Shown piece by piece: positions 1 to 8,847 of a stretch of 64,000 bases of DNA (the first letter of the stretch is position 1; every line of letters begins with the position of its first letter). The DNA comes from Prosthecodimorpha hirschii. Its GTDB lineage: Bacteria; Pseudomonadota; Alphaproteobacteria; Rhizobiales; Ancalomicrobiaceae. A program made the position numbers and the translations under genes. The notes beneath the pieces are model-generated. The model did not search any database. It saw only the letters and a list, made by a program, of their open reading frames with translations, and was not told the origin of the DNA. Location: NCBI RefSeq assembly GCF_001305515.1, contig NZ_LJYW01000001.1:3742447-3806446 (forward strand), in the 5' to 3' direction.

Positions 1-456
1 GCCGCCGATATCGCCGTCCGCGCCGCGCTCCTGGAGGATGCCGGCGGGCTCGCGCTCGGCAGCGTCGACGACAGCGCGACCACGGCCGGGGCGACCGCGC
101 TGGCGTCGGGGTCGCAGACCGTCGCGCAGGCTCTGACCGAGGCCTTGGGGGCCTCGCGGGACTTTTCGGCGGCCGGCCGGCTGTCCGCCCGCAGCACCGA
201 CCTCGCCGGCTATGCCGCGGCGATCGTCTCGGACGCCGCCGCCGTTGCGGCCCGCGCCGACACGGCCCTGACCACGGCCGAGACCGTCGAAAGCAACCTG
301 TCGGCGTCCATGAGTTCCTCGACCGGGGTCAATGTCGACGAGGAGACGGCCCGGCTGTCCCAATACCAGAATCTCTATTCCGCCGCGGCCAGCGTCATGG
401 AGGTCGCCAACGAGATGTTCTCGACCCTGCTCGACATGGTTTCGAGCGCCACCTGA
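1..456 (+). CDS. flgK: Flagellar hook-associated protein 1 (FlgK), C-terminal part only
   Basis: The frame is open from the first base of the window, so the N-terminal portion lies outside. The end shows the C-terminal signature of the hook/HAP family: SSSTGVNVDEETARL followed by the amphipathic helix QNLYSAAASVMEVANEMF and LLDM. In FlgK this helix packs against the N-terminal helix to form the axial coiled coil of the hook-filament junction. flgL starts 12 bp after the stop, the usual flgK-flgL order, so the two are probably one transcript. FlgE is less likely because of the FlgL neighbour. Confidence 0.85.
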   Translation, partial: AADIAVRAALLEDAGGLALGSVDDSATTAGATALASGSQTVAQALTEALGASRDFSAAGRLSARSTDLAGYAAAIVSDAAAVAARADTALTTAETVESNLSASMSSSTGVNVDEETARLSQYQNLYSAAASVMEVANEMFSTLLDMVSSAT

Positions 457-468
457 TCGTGAACCGCC

Positions 469-1383
469 ATGGCCATGCGCGTCGCAACCTTCTCCGGCAC
501 GTCCGATCTCGTCCAGGCCGCCATGCGCGTCCAGGCCGAGCAGGCCGATGCCACGCTCCAGCAGGCGTCCGGCAAGGTCGCCACGGATTACGGCGGCTAT
601 GGCGCCGGGGCCGGGCGGATCATCGCGCTGGAGACCTATATCGACCGCACGACCATCTACGAGAAGGCCGCCACCGCCGCGCGCAGCCAGGTCGAGGCGG
701 CGGCCAGCGCGGTCGGATCGATGGCCGACCTGCTCAACCAGTTCACCTCTGCGCTGACGTCGATCGATGCCTCGCTCAGCGACGGTTCGACCCTGCAGGA
801 GACGGCCGCCTCGATCCTCGACCAGATGACCGCCCTGATGAATACGAAGTATCAGGGCCGCTATCTGTTTGCCGGATCGGCCACCGATCTGGCGCCGGTC
901 GTCCAGGACGCGATCGCACCCCAGTCCACGCCGACCAGCGCCGATACCAGCTACTATGCCGGCACCGACGAGACCGCGTCGGTGCGCGTCTCGGCCGAGG
1001 AGGTGATCCGTTACGGCGTGACGGCCGACGATGCCGGGTTTGAGACGGCGCTGCGCGCGCTCAGCTTGATCGCGGGTGCCGACCTGAGCGGCGGCGGCTA
1101 CGACGACGCGACCCTGACCGAGGCGCGCAGCCTGGTCGACACGGCGGTGAGCGGCCTCTCCACCGCCCAGGCCCGGCTCGGTCTGTCCTCAGCGGCGCTC
1201 GAAAGCGCCATCACGGCGCGCCAGGACGACCGGACCTATGCGGAGACGGAGCTGTCGGGCAAGACGGATATCGATGTCGCCGCCGTGGCGGCGCGCCTCT
1301 CCAGCTACCAGACCCAGCTGGAGGCCGCCTATGCGGCGATCGGCAAGATCCAGAGCCTGCGGCTCAGCGATTTCCTGAAGTGA
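469..1383 (+). CDS. flgL: Flagellar hook-associated protein 3 (FlgL), flagellin-like
   Basis: 304 residues, within the family's usual length. The start MAMRVATFSGTSDLVQAAMR resembles flagellin/FlgL N-termini, and the C-terminus (SSYQTQLEAAYAAIGKIQSL, then RLSDFL) is the matching flagellin-type C-terminal helix. Middle residues around MNTKYQGRYLFAGSATD form the conserved FlgL block (GRYLFAG). It caps the FlgK ring and connects the hook to the filament outside the cell. It follows flgK' by 12 bp. The next gene lies on the opposite strand, so this is probably the last gene of the flagellar operon. Confidence 0.9.
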   Translation: MAMRVATFSGTSDLVQAAMRVQAEQADATLQQASGKVATDYGGYGAGAGRIIALETYIDRTTIYEKAATAARSQVEAAASAVGSMADLLNQFTSALTSIDASLSDGSTLQETAASILDQMTALMNTKYQGRYLFAGSATDLAPVVQDAIAPQSTPTSADTSYYAGTDETASVRVSAEEVIRYGVTADDAGFETALRALSLIAGADLSGGGYDDATLTEARSLVDTAVSGLSTAQARLGLSSAALESAITARQDDRTYAETELSGKTDIDVAAVAARLSSYQTQLEAAYAAIGKIQSLRLSDFLK

Positions 1384-1434
1384 TCGTGGCGGGTCCCGCC
1401 CGGCGTGGCAGGACCGACCGAATGTCGTCGTCCC

Positions 1435-1479
1435 GGGCGGGTGTCCTGTGGGCGGGTGTCAGGTGGGCCGGTGTCAGGC
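1435..1479. repeat. Three tandem 15-bp units over the stop codon of the 65-aa gene
   Basis: Units at 1435-1449, 1450-1464 and 1465-1479 (GGGCGGGTGTCCTGT, GGGCGGGTGTCAGGT, GGGCCGGTGTCAGGC). On the minus strand the rightmost unit contains the TGA stop (1474-1476) of the small gene, and the middle unit repeats that TGA in the same phase. Similar stop-codon-straddling duplications occur at 8741 and 36850. Confidence 0.8.
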
Positions 1480-1671
1480 CGGGGCGTTCTTGGCCGCCGC
1501 CGTGCGGCGCATGGCGAAGGCAAGCAGATCCAGATCGACGGCGAAATGCTCGACCAGACTTCGGCACATGTGGGTCCGATCGTCGGTGACGCGGCTCAAC
1601 TGCTCGAGGGCGTATTGGATGTCCCGCGCGTTATCGAGAACCGGTCGGGCGCGATGCGATTCGACGGCCAT
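1474..1671 (-). CDS. Small hypothetical protein, 65 aa
   Basis: Not recognised. The translation (MAVESHRARPVLDNARDIQY and onward) has a balanced, helical composition (DNARDIQYALEQLSRVTDD, MCRSLVEHFAVDLDLLAFAM) with no signal peptide or membrane segment. That looks more like a real small soluble protein than the Arg/Pro/Gly-rich shadows on the other frames. It is convergent with flgL and followed by 15-bp tandem repeats that include its stop codon. The AT-richer stretch at about 1705-1800 just upstream could hold its promoter. A flagellar role is possible from position only. Confidence 0.55.
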   Translation of the reverse strand: MAVESHRARPVLDNARDIQYALEQLSRVTDDRTHMCRSLVEHFAVDLDLLAFAMRRTAAAKNAPA

Positions 1672-2157
1672 GTCGATCTCTCCGACTGCATGGGCGAATG
1701 CTTGCGCGGTATGGTTAATGAAACCCTAACAAGACGAGTTTCGTTAATATTGCGGGCGCGAATCTTTTTCGATAATTTCGTCTTGCGACGCCTGATTGAA
1801 GAAATCGCAACCTCGCCGAGGTCCCGGGACGGGGTCCGGGCCGCGCCGGGATGCTGGCTGCGCGCGGCGTGGCGGCGGCTGCCGACAGGCGGGCGCCCCG
1901 AACCGGCCGCCGTCGCCTGAGGCGCGGCGCATGCGAACCCGCTTGAATTCGGCCCGCCATCGGACGATATCAGCGGCTCCGGCGCGGCACCGGGGCTTCG
2001 GCCCCGCGTCCGGGCCGCATTCCCTTCGCGAGGGCCGGCCCGGACGAGCCGATGCGGCATCGTGCGGCCGGTCCCGTTCCCATCGTCGACGCAAGCCCGC
2101 CGCCGGAGCTCCCGCTCCGCCCGGCCCTTGCCCCAGGCCACGGATCGCCGAGACGCC
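1672..2157. other. Intergenic region between the 65-aa gene and htpG
   Basis: 486 bp without a convincing gene. The part at about 1705-1800 is clearly AT-richer than its surroundings and probably holds the promoter of the minus-strand small gene. 1942-1970 holds a heat-shock promoter candidate for htpG. The open frames here have shadow-like Arg/Pro composition. Confidence 0.5.
1942..1970 (+). promoter_or_regulatory. Candidate sigma-32 (RpoH) promoter for htpG
   Basis: CTTGAA (1942-1947), a 17-bp spacer and CGATAT (1965-1970). This resembles alphaproteobacterial RpoH promoters (CTTG about 17 bp before a C-T-A-T-rich -10). It lies about 190 bp upstream of the htpG start, and htpG is a classical heat-shock gene. 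Match by eye only. Confidence 0.4.
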
Positions 2158-4101
2158 ATGAGCACCGATACGATCGAGCAACCTGCCGAATCCCATGCCT
2201 TCCAGGCCGAGGTGGCGCGCCTTCTCCACCTGATGGTCCACTCGGTCTATTCGAACCGCGATATCTTCCTGCGCGAGCTGATCTCCAATGCCGCCGATGC
2301 CTGCGAGAAGCTGCGCTGGCTGGCGGTGTCCGATCCGGCGCTGAACGCGGACGGCGCGCCGCTGGAAATCGTCATCGAGGCCGATCCGGACGGCCGGCGG
2401 CTGACCGTCTCCGATAACGGCGTCGGCATGACCCGCCAGGAGCTGGTCGACAATCTCGGCACCATCGCGCGCTCCGGCACGCGCGCCTTCCTGGAACAGG
2501 CCAATGCCGCCAAGGACGGCGCGGCCGGCCAGGACGGCGCTTCAAAGGACGGCGGGTCAAAGGACGGCTCGCGTCTGATCGGCCAGTTCGGCGTCGGCTT
2601 CTACTCGGCCTTCATGGTCGCGGCCCGCGTCGTCGTGACCAGCCGGCGGGCCGGATCCGACGAGGCCTGGCGCTGGACCTCGGACGGGCAGGGCACCTTC
2701 GACGTCGCCCCGGCCGAGCTTGCCGATGCGCCCGTGCGCGGCACCCGGATCGTGCTGGAACTGACCGAGGACGCCAAGGACTATGCCGACGAGGCGACCG
2801 TCGAGCGGGTCGTGAAGACCTATTCGGCGCATGTGCCCGTACCGATCCGCTTCGCCAAGGCCGGCGAGGCGGCCTCCCGGGAGCTGACCGACGGCTCCGC
2901 CTTGTGGGCGAAGGCAAAGTCGGAGGTGACCAAGGAGGAATATGCCGAGTTCTACGGCAACGTCTCCGGCCAGTGGGACGAGCCGGCGCTGACCATCCAC
3001 TACCGCGCCGAAGGCCGGACCGAATACTCGGTGCTGCTGTTCGTGCCGTCGATGAAGCCGTTCGACCTGTTCGATCCGGCGCGCAAGGGCCGGGTCAAGC
3101 TCTATGTCCGGCGCATCTTCATCTCCGACGAGGTCGAGATCCTGCCGGCCTGGGCGCGCTTCGTGCGCGGCGTCATCGACAGCGAGGACCTGCCGCTCAA
3201 CCTGTCGCGCGAGCTGCTGCAGTCGAACCCGCTCCTGGAGACCATCCGCAAGGGCGTGACCGGCCGCATCCTGAGCGAACTCGGCAAGCTCGCCACGTCG
3301 GACACCGAGGCCTATCTGCGCATCTGGGAGGCGTTCGGTCCGGTCATCAAGGAAGGCCTCTACGAGGATCCCGACCGTCGCGACGAACTCTTCAAGATCA
3401 TCCGCTTCAAGTCGACCAAGTCGGGCGACGGCTGGCGTTCGCTCGCCGACTATGTGGCGGACCTGAGGGAGAACCAGACGCGCATCCACTATGTGCTTGC
3501 CGACAGCCCCGAGCGGGCCGCCGCCAGCCCGCATCTGGAGGGCTTCCGGGCTCGCGATGTCGAGGTGCTGCTGCTGACCGACCCGGTCGATGCCTTCTGG
3601 GTGCGCACCGCGCTCGGCTATGACGGCAAGCCGTTCCAGTCGGTGACGCAGGGTGCGGCCGATCTCGACGCCATCCCGCTCGCCGAAGGGGCGCCGAAGC
3701 CGGATGCGGCGGCGGCGGGCGCCGCGGAGGTCGCGGCCGTCGTCGCCTTCGTCAAGGAGACGCTCGGCGACCGGGTCGCCGACGTGCGCGCCTCCACCCG
3801 TCTCGCCGAAAGCCCGGCCTGCCTGGTCGCGCCCGATTTCGGGCCCGACAAGGAATTCGAGAAGCTGATGTCGCGCAGCCAGGGCCGCAGCGACTTCACC
3901 AAGCCGATCCTGGAACTCAATCCGCAGCATCCGCTGGTCGCCGCGATGGCGCGTCATCTGGCCGATGCGGACCGGACGCTGGTCGAGGATGCCGGCTTCC
4001 TGCTGTTCGGCCAGGCCCGCATCCTGGACGGCGAGGCCCCGGACGATCCGGCCGATTTCGGCCGCCGTCTGGTGCAGGTGATGCAGAAGCTGATGGTCTG
4101 A
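2158..4101 (+). CDS. htpG: Molecular chaperone HtpG (Hsp90 family)
   Basis: 647 residues from ATG 2158; upstream in-frame codons do not look coding. GHKL ATPase motifs are all visible: ELISNAADACEK (about 40-51), SDNGVGM (85-91) and IGQFGVGFYSAFM (141-153). The middle domain carries RRIFISDEVEILPAWARFV and LNLSRELLQ, and the C-terminal dimerisation part follows. This cytosolic ATP-dependent chaperone remodels partly folded clients. An unusual Lys/Asp/Gly/Ala-rich stretch, about 117-138, lengthens the ATP-lid region just before the IGQFGVG loop relative to E. coli HtpG. It is probably a single-gene transcript: a hairpin follows, then convergent genes. Confidence 0.97.
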   Translation: MSTDTIEQPAESHAFQAEVARLLHLMVHSVYSNRDIFLRELISNAADACEKLRWLAVSDPALNADGAPLEIVIEADPDGRRLTVSDNGVGMTRQELVDNLGTIARSGTRAFLEQANAAKDGAAGQDGASKDGGSKDGSRLIGQFGVGFYSAFMVAARVVVTSRRAGSDEAWRWTSDGQGTFDVAPAELADAPVRGTRIVLELTEDAKDYADEATVERVVKTYSAHVPVPIRFAKAGEAASRELTDGSALWAKAKSEVTKEEYAEFYGNVSGQWDEPALTIHYRAEGRTEYSVLLFVPSMKPFDLFDPARKGRVKLYVRRIFISDEVEILPAWARFVRGVIDSEDLPLNLSRELLQSNPLLETIRKGVTGRILSELGKLATSDTEAYLRIWEAFGPVIKEGLYEDPDRRDELFKIIRFKSTKSGDGWRSLADYVADLRENQTRIHYVLADSPERAAASPHLEGFRARDVEVLLLTDPVDAFWVRTALGYDGKPFQSVTQGAADLDAIPLAEGAPKPDAAAAGAAEVAAVVAFVKETLGDRVADVRASTRLAESPACLVAPDFGPDKEFEKLMSRSQGRSDFTKPILELNPQHPLVAAMARHLADADRTLVEDAGFLLFGQARILDGEAPDDPADFGRRLVQVMQKLMV

Positions 4102-4125
4102 GGACGCCTGCGGGCGCAACCGTCA

Positions 4126-4162
4126 GGCGGGGCGGCCGGTCCTGATCGGGCCGCGCCCCGCC
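4126..4162. terminator. Hairpin between convergent htpG and the AraC-Ogt gene
   Basis: GGCGGGGCGGCC pairs with GGCCGCGCCCCGCC across a short loop, apart from a 2-nt bulge. It sits 24 bp after the htpG stop, between convergent genes. There is no clear U-tract, so this is a GC-rich terminator or end-stabilising structure. Confidence 0.4.
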
Positions 4163-4217
4163 AAGCGAAAACGCTGCGTGCGACGCCGAGCCGGCGATCG
4201 GGCCGCCGGCGCGGGGC

Positions 4218-5126
4218 CTATCCGGCGACCTGTCCGGCCTCCCAGCCGAGGATGGCGCGCTTGCGGGTCAGGCCCCAGTGGTAGCCGCACAGGTCGCCGG
4301 AGCGGCCGAGCACGCGGTGGCAGGGCACGACGAAGCTCAAGGGGTTGCGGCCGACGGCGGTGCCGACGGCGCGGTTGGCCTTCGGGTTGCCGACATGGGC
4401 GGCGATGTCCGAATAGGTGGTGGCGCGGCCCATCGGGATGCGCAGCAGCGTGCGCCAGACGCGGATTTCGAAATCCGTGCCGATCATCACCACCTTGAGC
4501 GGCCGGTCGGCGCGCCATTCGGCCGGATCGAACACGCGCGCCACGTAAGGGGAGGTGGCGGCGGCATCCTCGACATAGTCGGCCTGCGGCCAGCGCCGGG
4601 TCATGTCGGCGAGCGCTTCGGCTTCGCCGCCCGGTTCGGCGAAGCCGAGCCCGGCCAGGCCGCGATCGGTCGCCACCGCCAGCGCCGTGCCGAAGGGCGA
4701 GGGATGCAGGCCCCAGCGCATGGTCAGGCCGCGGCCGCGCGCCCGGTAGTCGCCCGGCGTCATCGCCTCGTGGGTGACGAACAGATCGTGCAGCCGCGCA
4801 GGCCCCGACAGGCCGACCTCGTAGGTGGTGTCGAGCACGCTGGCGGCGTCCTTCAGAAGGGCGCGCGCTGCATCGAGCGTGATCGCCTGCAGGAAGGCCT
4901 TCGGGGTCAGGCCGGCCCAGCGGACCAGCAGCCGCTGCAGCTGGACCGGCGTCAGGCGCAGCTTGGCGGCGATCGCCTCGACGCTCGGCTGCTCGCGCCA
5001 GCGCTCGGTCATCAGTTCGATGGCGGCCTTGACCAGCCGGTAGTCGCCGGCCGGATCGGCATCGAGATCGGCGCCGGCGGGACCGGCGGGTTGAGGCTCG
5101 AGACGGGCGAAGAGATCGAAGGTCAT
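4218..5126 (-). CDS. AraC-type regulator fused to O6-methylguanine-DNA methyltransferase (Ada-like, lacks the first Ada domain)
   Basis: 302 residues from ATG 5126 (MTFDLFARLEPQPAG). Residues about 30-125 form an AraC-type helix-turn-helix domain (AIAAKLRLTPVQLQRLLVRW, GLTPKAFLQAITLDAARALL). The second half is an Ogt/Ada C-terminal methyltransferase with the acceptor motif PCHRVL (Cys269), the helix IPMGRATTYSDIAA, and GNPKANRAVG. It removes O6-alkyl groups from guanine in a suicide reaction and probably controls transcription. The N-terminal zinc/phosphotriester domain of full-length Ada is absent, so how alkylation is sensed is unclear. The frame stays open upstream to 5462 but that part lacks coding character. 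Confidence 0.9.
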   Translation of the reverse strand: MTFDLFARLEPQPAGPAGADLDADPAGDYRLVKAAIELMTERWREQPSVEAIAAKLRLTPVQLQRLLVRWAGLTPKAFLQAITLDAARALLKDAASVLDTTYEVGLSGPARLHDLFVTHEAMTPGDYRARGRGLTMRWGLHPSPFGTALAVATDRGLAGLGFAEPGGEAEALADMTRRWPQADYVEDAAATSPYVARVFDPAEWRADRPLKVVMIGTDFEIRVWRTLLRIPMGRATTYSDIAAHVGNPKANRAVGTAVGRNPLSFVVPCHRVLGRSGDLCGYHWGLTRKRAILGWEAGQVAG

Positions 5127-5226
5127 GGGCGGATCGCAATGGCTTTCGGGGACGGGTGACCGCGACCCTAGCCCGGCCGGTCCCGTCCCGACACCCGATT
5201 TCGGACGCCCGCTTCGCGGTGAACCG

Positions 5227-5754
5227 TCATTCCGCGGCCCGCGCCGCGAGAAGGTCGGCCGGGCGGCCCGATCTTGCCGCCGCGAGCGCCCGCCGGAAGG
5301 CCTCGGCGAAGGAGGTGCGGTCGTCCGGATTGAGGAAGCCGCCGATTGCCAGGCTGCGGCCGTGCGAGCGCAAGGCGATACGGGTGACGCCCTCGTCCTC
5401 GACCTCCTCGACATCGAGCCGCACCCAGAGCGGATTGAAACGGTATTCGGAGACCGGGCCATGCGCGGCGATCCGGCGCACCACGATCTCGTGCGGCGAG
5501 ACCGAGACCTCCTCGCGCGCCCGCGCCGCGCGGTAGTTCAAGCGGAACGCGAACCAGACGAGGCCGGCGTCGAGCCCGAGGAAGCCGCTCACCGGCCAGG
5601 CGCCGATCCGATAGAACAGGAGGCCGACCGCGCAGGACACGAGCGCCACCGCACCCATCAGGATCAGAAAGCCGCGCGGACCGAGCGAGCGGTGCGGCAG
5701 AAGCACTGCGGAAAAGAAGGGCGCTTCGGCAGGGGCTGCGTTGCTGTCCGTCAT
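5227..5754 (-). CDS. DUF2244 family membrane protein
   Basis: 175 residues. Two adjacent hydrophobic segments (about residues 28-48 and 54-72, GFLILMGAVALVSCAVGLLF, then WPVSGFLGLDAGLVWFAF) are followed by a soluble domain with a conserved-looking RRIAAHGPVSEYRFNPLWV stretch. This matches DUF2244, an alphaproteobacterial family of unknown function. It is divergent from nth with only 22 bp between the start codons, an arrangement common in Rhizobiales. The biochemical role is not known. Confidence 0.85.
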   Translation of the reverse strand: MTDSNAAPAEAPFFSAVLLPHRSLGPRGFLILMGAVALVSCAVGLLFYRIGAWPVSGFLGLDAGLVWFAFRLNYRAARAREEVSVSPHEIVVRRIAAHGPVSEYRFNPLWVRLDVEEVEDEGVTRIALRSHGRSLAIGGFLNPDDRTSFAEAFRRALAAARSGRPADLLAARAAE

Positions 5755-5776
5755 GGCCTAAGAGTATAGATCCGAA

Positions 5777-6706
5777 ATGGCCGCCGATCAGCAGAAGCCC
5801 CAGGAAAAATCCGTGAAAAGCCGTAGCCCTGCGGCAAAGCCGGGTGGCACGCGTCCTGCCAGGAAGGCGACCGCCGAGGTCGCTCACCCGGATGCGGCGA
5901 TCGCACCGCCGGGGGCCTCCGCGAAACGCGCCGGCCCCGCAAAGCCGACGCCGAAACGGCCGCCGGCCGCCGGCAAGGCCCGGGCCGCAAAGCCCCTCGC
6001 GGCCTATTCGGCCGACGAGATCCGCACCATCTTCGAGCGCTTCCGCGCCGTGGCGCCGGAGCCGAAGGGCGAGCTCGACCACGTCAACCCGTTCACGCTG
6101 CTGGTCGCCGTGGTGCTGTCCGCCCAGGCGACCGATGTCGGGGTCAACAAGGCCACGCGCGAGCTGTTCCGTCTCGCCGACACGCCGGCCAAGATGGTCG
6201 CGCTCGGCGAGGACCGCGTGCGCGACCTGATCAAGACGATCGGCCTCTTCCGCAACAAGGCGAAGAACACCATCCTCCTGTCGCAGGCCCTGATCGACCG
6301 CTTCGGCGGCGAGGTGCCGGCCGACCGCGACGCCCTGGTCAGCCTGCCGGGCGTCGGCCGCAAGACCGCCAACGTGGTGCTGAACGGCGCCTTCGGGCAG
6401 CCGACGCTGGCGGTCGACACCCATATCCTGCGGCTCGGCAACCGGCTCCGCCTGGCGCCCGGCAAGACCCCCGACGAGGTCGAAGCCGCGCTCCTGAAGG
6501 TGATCCCGGACGAATTCCTGCGCCACGCGCATCACTGGCTGATCCTGCACGGGCGCTATGTCTGCAAGGCCCGCAAGCCGGATTGCGCGCAATGCGTGAT
6601 CGCCGATCTGTGCCGGAGCGACGAGAAGACCAACGCCGTGCCGCTGCCGCTCGCAATCGCCCGGGCCGGCTATCCGCGCGGTTCGGAGCCGGCGCCGGAG
6701 GCCTGA
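5777..6706 (+). CDS. nth: Endonuclease III (base-excision DNA glycosylase/AP lyase)
   Basis: 309 residues; about 75 are a Lys/Ala/Pro-rich N-terminal extension not found in E. coli Nth. The catalytic core has the helix-hairpin-helix LPGVGRKTANVVL with the catalytic lysine (K196), the aspartate in AVDTHILRL (D214), and a 4Fe-4S cluster motif C263-X6-C270-X2-C273-X5-C279. It excises oxidised pyrimidines and nicks the abasic site. It is divergent from the DUF2244 gene across 22 bp, so the promoters must overlap. The basic tail may aid DNA binding (inference). Confidence 0.96.
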   Translation: MAADQQKPQEKSVKSRSPAAKPGGTRPARKATAEVAHPDAAIAPPGASAKRAGPAKPTPKRPPAAGKARAAKPLAAYSADEIRTIFERFRAVAPEPKGELDHVNPFTLLVAVVLSAQATDVGVNKATRELFRLADTPAKMVALGEDRVRDLIKTIGLFRNKAKNTILLSQALIDRFGGEVPADRDALVSLPGVGRKTANVVLNGAFGQPTLAVDTHILRLGNRLRLAPGKTPDEVEAALLKVIPDEFLRHAHHWLILHGRYVCKARKPDCAQCVIADLCRSDEKTNAVPLPLAIARAGYPRGSEPAPEA

Positions 6707-6728
6707 GCGCCCGGTCGGCTGCGGTCGG

Positions 6729-7445
6729 TCAGCGCGGCGGCATGAGGGTCCTGGTGCCGGTCAGGCGCTTGACCAGATGCACCATCAGGGCGATGCCGAA
6801 GAGCGGCGTCACGAGGTTGAGCACCGGCACGGCGAGCAGGCCGGCCATGGCCAGCCCGCCCAGGAAGACGCTGCCGGCATGGCGGGCGCGCAGCTGCTCG
6901 GCGGCGGAGGGCGGCATCAGGCGGCCGGCGGCGAGCTGGAAATATTCCCGGCCGAGCAGGTAGCCGTTGCCGACGAAGAAGGCGATCAGGTTGATCCCCG
7001 GCACCAGCAGGAGCAGGAAGGCGATCAGGTTCACGACGACGACCAGCGCGGTGAACTTCAGGGTCGCCCCGATCGATTCCCAGAGCGGGACCGGCAGGCC
7101 GGGCGGATCGGCCGGATAATGCGTGCGCTCGACCGTCGCGGCCACGTCGTCGAGGAAGAAGCCGGCCACGATCGCCGAGACCGGCGCGACCAGATAGGCG
7201 AGGCCGATGAAGATCAGCACGCCGGAGACGAAGCCCGATACCGTCGTGAAGGCATCGACATACCAGGGATAGTCGAGCGGATGGGTCGCGGCGAACCAGG
7301 CCGCCAGCGCCGCAACGGCGCGCGTGCCAGCCGCCCAGATCACGGCCAGGACCAGGACCGAGATGGCGAGCGAGCGGATCAGCACCGAGCGGAAGGGCGG
7401 CGTGAACACGTCCGAGAAGGCCCGCAGAGCGGCGACGATGGGCAT
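6729..7445 (-). CDS. EI24/CysZ-family integral membrane protein
   Basis: 238 residues with several long hydrophobic segments (LIRSLAISVLVLAVIWAAG, GVLIFIGLAYLVAPVSAIVA, LVVVVNLIAFLLLLVPGINL, LGGLAMAGLLAVPVLNLVTP) and the family pattern RAFSDVFTPPFRSVL at the N-terminus. The LVPGINLIAFFVGNGYLLGREYF block is typical of the EI24 domain shared with the sulfate transporter CysZ. Substrate is not known: no cysteine biosynthesis genes are nearby, so calling it a sulfate transporter is not justified. It is convergent with nth. Confidence 0.85.
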   Translation of the reverse strand: MPIVAALRAFSDVFTPPFRSVLIRSLAISVLVLAVIWAAGTRAVAALAAWFAATHPLDYPWYVDAFTTVSGFVSGVLIFIGLAYLVAPVSAIVAGFFLDDVAATVERTHYPADPPGLPVPLWESIGATLKFTALVVVVNLIAFLLLLVPGINLIAFFVGNGYLLGREYFQLAAGRLMPPSAAEQLRARHAGSVFLGGLAMAGLLAVPVLNLVTPLFGIALMVHLVKRLTGTRTLMPPR

Positions 7446-7750
7446 CGGGGGCGGATCTCCGGACCGGTTGGCAGCCCGACCGACATAGGACCGCGGCCCG
7501 CGGGCGGCAAGCCCGCCAGTCGGGCTCCGCCCTGTAGCCGGGCTCCGCCCGGTCGCCGCCCGGTGCCCAGGACCCTACCCGCGGGCGGGGCGGCCAAGCC
7601 GGGCCGTGGCGCGGTTGCCGCATCGGGGCTTTTCCGTTAGAGGAGGGCACCCTTTGCTGAGGCCGGCCGGACCGTCGCCCGGTCCTGCGACCCGCCTTCC
7701 GATCCGCCCCGGCCGGTGCCGGACAAGTCCCTCTTCCGAAAGACCTTTCC

Positions 7751-8755
7751 ATGACCGACCCGCGCTTCGACGTTCTCGGCATCGGCAACGCCATCGTGGA
7801 CGTGATCGCGCAGGCGGATGACGACTTCCTGGTCCGGGAAGGGCTCGCCAAGGGCTCGATGCGGCTGATCGATGCGGCCGAGGCGGTCCGCCTCTACGAC
7901 CATATGGGACCGGCGCGGGTCATTTCCGGCGGCTGCGCCGGCAATACCGCCACCGGCGTCGCCTCCTTCGGCGGCCGGGCGGCCTTCATCGGCAAGGTGG
8001 CCGAGGACGAGCTCGGCGGGCTGTTCCGGCACGACATCCGGGCGGTCGGCGTCCATTTCGACACGCCGGCGCTCTCGACCGGCGCCGCCCCGACCGCGCG
8101 CTCGATGATCCTGGTCACGCCGGACGGCGAGCGGACCATGAACACCTATCTGGGCGCCTGCTCGCATCTGACCCCGGACGACATCGATCCGGAGATCGTG
8201 CGCGCCGCCGGGATCACCTATCTGGAGGGCTATCTGTGGGATCCGCCGGCCGCCAAGGAGGCCTTCCGGGTCGCGGCGCGCATCGCCCATGAGGCCGGCC
8301 GCCAGGTCGCGTTGACGCTGTCGGATTCCTTCTGCGTCGACCGCTTCCGCGCCGAGTTCCTGGAGCTGATCCGCTCCGGCACGGTCGATCTCGTCTTCGC
8401 CAATGCGGCCGAGGTGCACGCACTCTACCAGACGGCCGATTTCGACACCGCGCTGGCGGCGCTGCGCCAGGATGCCCGCATGGCGGCCGTCACCCTGTCG
8501 GAGGCCGGATCGCTGGTGGTCACGGCGGCGGCGACGATCGCGGTGCCGGCGCATCCGGTCGAGACCGTGTTCGACACCACCGGCGCCGGCGATCTCTACG
8601 CCGCCGGCTTCATGTTCGGCCTCGCCCGCGGTTACGAGCCGGCGATGTGCGCGGAGTTCGGCGGCCTCGCCGCCGCCGAGATCATCGGCCATCTCGGCGC
8701 CCGCCCGGAGACCAATCTCGCCGATCTCGCCCGCCAGAACGGCTTCTCGATCTGA
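7751..8755 (+). CDS. PfkB-family sugar/nucleoside kinase, adenosine kinase-like
   Basis: 334 residues. The N-terminal block (FDVLGIGNAIVDVIAQ) and the glycine pair region (ISGGCAGNTATGVASFGG) mark a ribokinase-fold enzyme. The C-terminal signature DTTGAGDLYAAGF contains the catalytic base Asp281. Alphaproteobacterial members with this architecture are usually annotated as adenosine kinase (adenosine + ATP to AMP), which would serve purine salvage; the substrate is not provable here. The 3' end NGFSI-stop lies inside a 17-bp tandem duplication, and an IS1595-family element sits 14 bp past the stop. Confidence 0.85.
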   Translation: MTDPRFDVLGIGNAIVDVIAQADDDFLVREGLAKGSMRLIDAAEAVRLYDHMGPARVISGGCAGNTATGVASFGGRAAFIGKVAEDELGGLFRHDIRAVGVHFDTPALSTGAAPTARSMILVTPDGERTMNTYLGACSHLTPDDIDPEIVRAAGITYLEGYLWDPPAAKEAFRVAARIAHEAGRQVALTLSDSFCVDRFRAEFLELIRSGTVDLVFANAAEVHALYQTADFDTALAALRQDARMAAVTLSEAGSLVVTAAATIAVPAHPVETVFDTTGAGDLYAAGFMFGLARGYEPAMCAEFGGLAAAEIIGHLGARPETNLADLARQNGFSI

Positions 8756-8769
8756 CCGGCTTTTCGATT
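8741..8769. repeat. 17-bp tandem repeat over the pfkB stop codon, left half, interrupted by the IS element
   Basis: Unit 1 (8741-8757, GGCTTCTCGATCTGACC) contains the last codons and TGA of the kinase gene. Unit 2 starts at 8758 and is broken at 8769 by the insertion sequence. It resumes at 11647, and a third unit follows at 11660-11676. If the eight bases on each side are a target duplication, unit 2 becomes exactly 17 bp again. Confidence 0.75.
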
Positions 8770-8791
8770 GGCGATATTATACTGGACGTAC
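8770..8791. repeat. Left terminal inverted repeat of the IS1595-family element
   Basis: Begins GGCGATATTATACTGGACGT. It matches the reverse complement of 11625-11646 at 21 of 22 positions; the single difference is G versus T at position 15. Confidence 0.92.
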
Positions 8792-8847
8792 GCATTGGCA
8801 AGACGGACTCGGCGTGGTAATCGAGCGCCCCTTCAAAGGAGGCGCCG

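Noticed and set aside
1796-2161. A 121-codon frame upstream of htpG starting MKKSQPRRGPGTGSGPR
   Set aside because: Arg/Pro/Gly/Ala-dominated composition without any pattern, overlapping the htpG control region; typical GC-rich non-coding frame.
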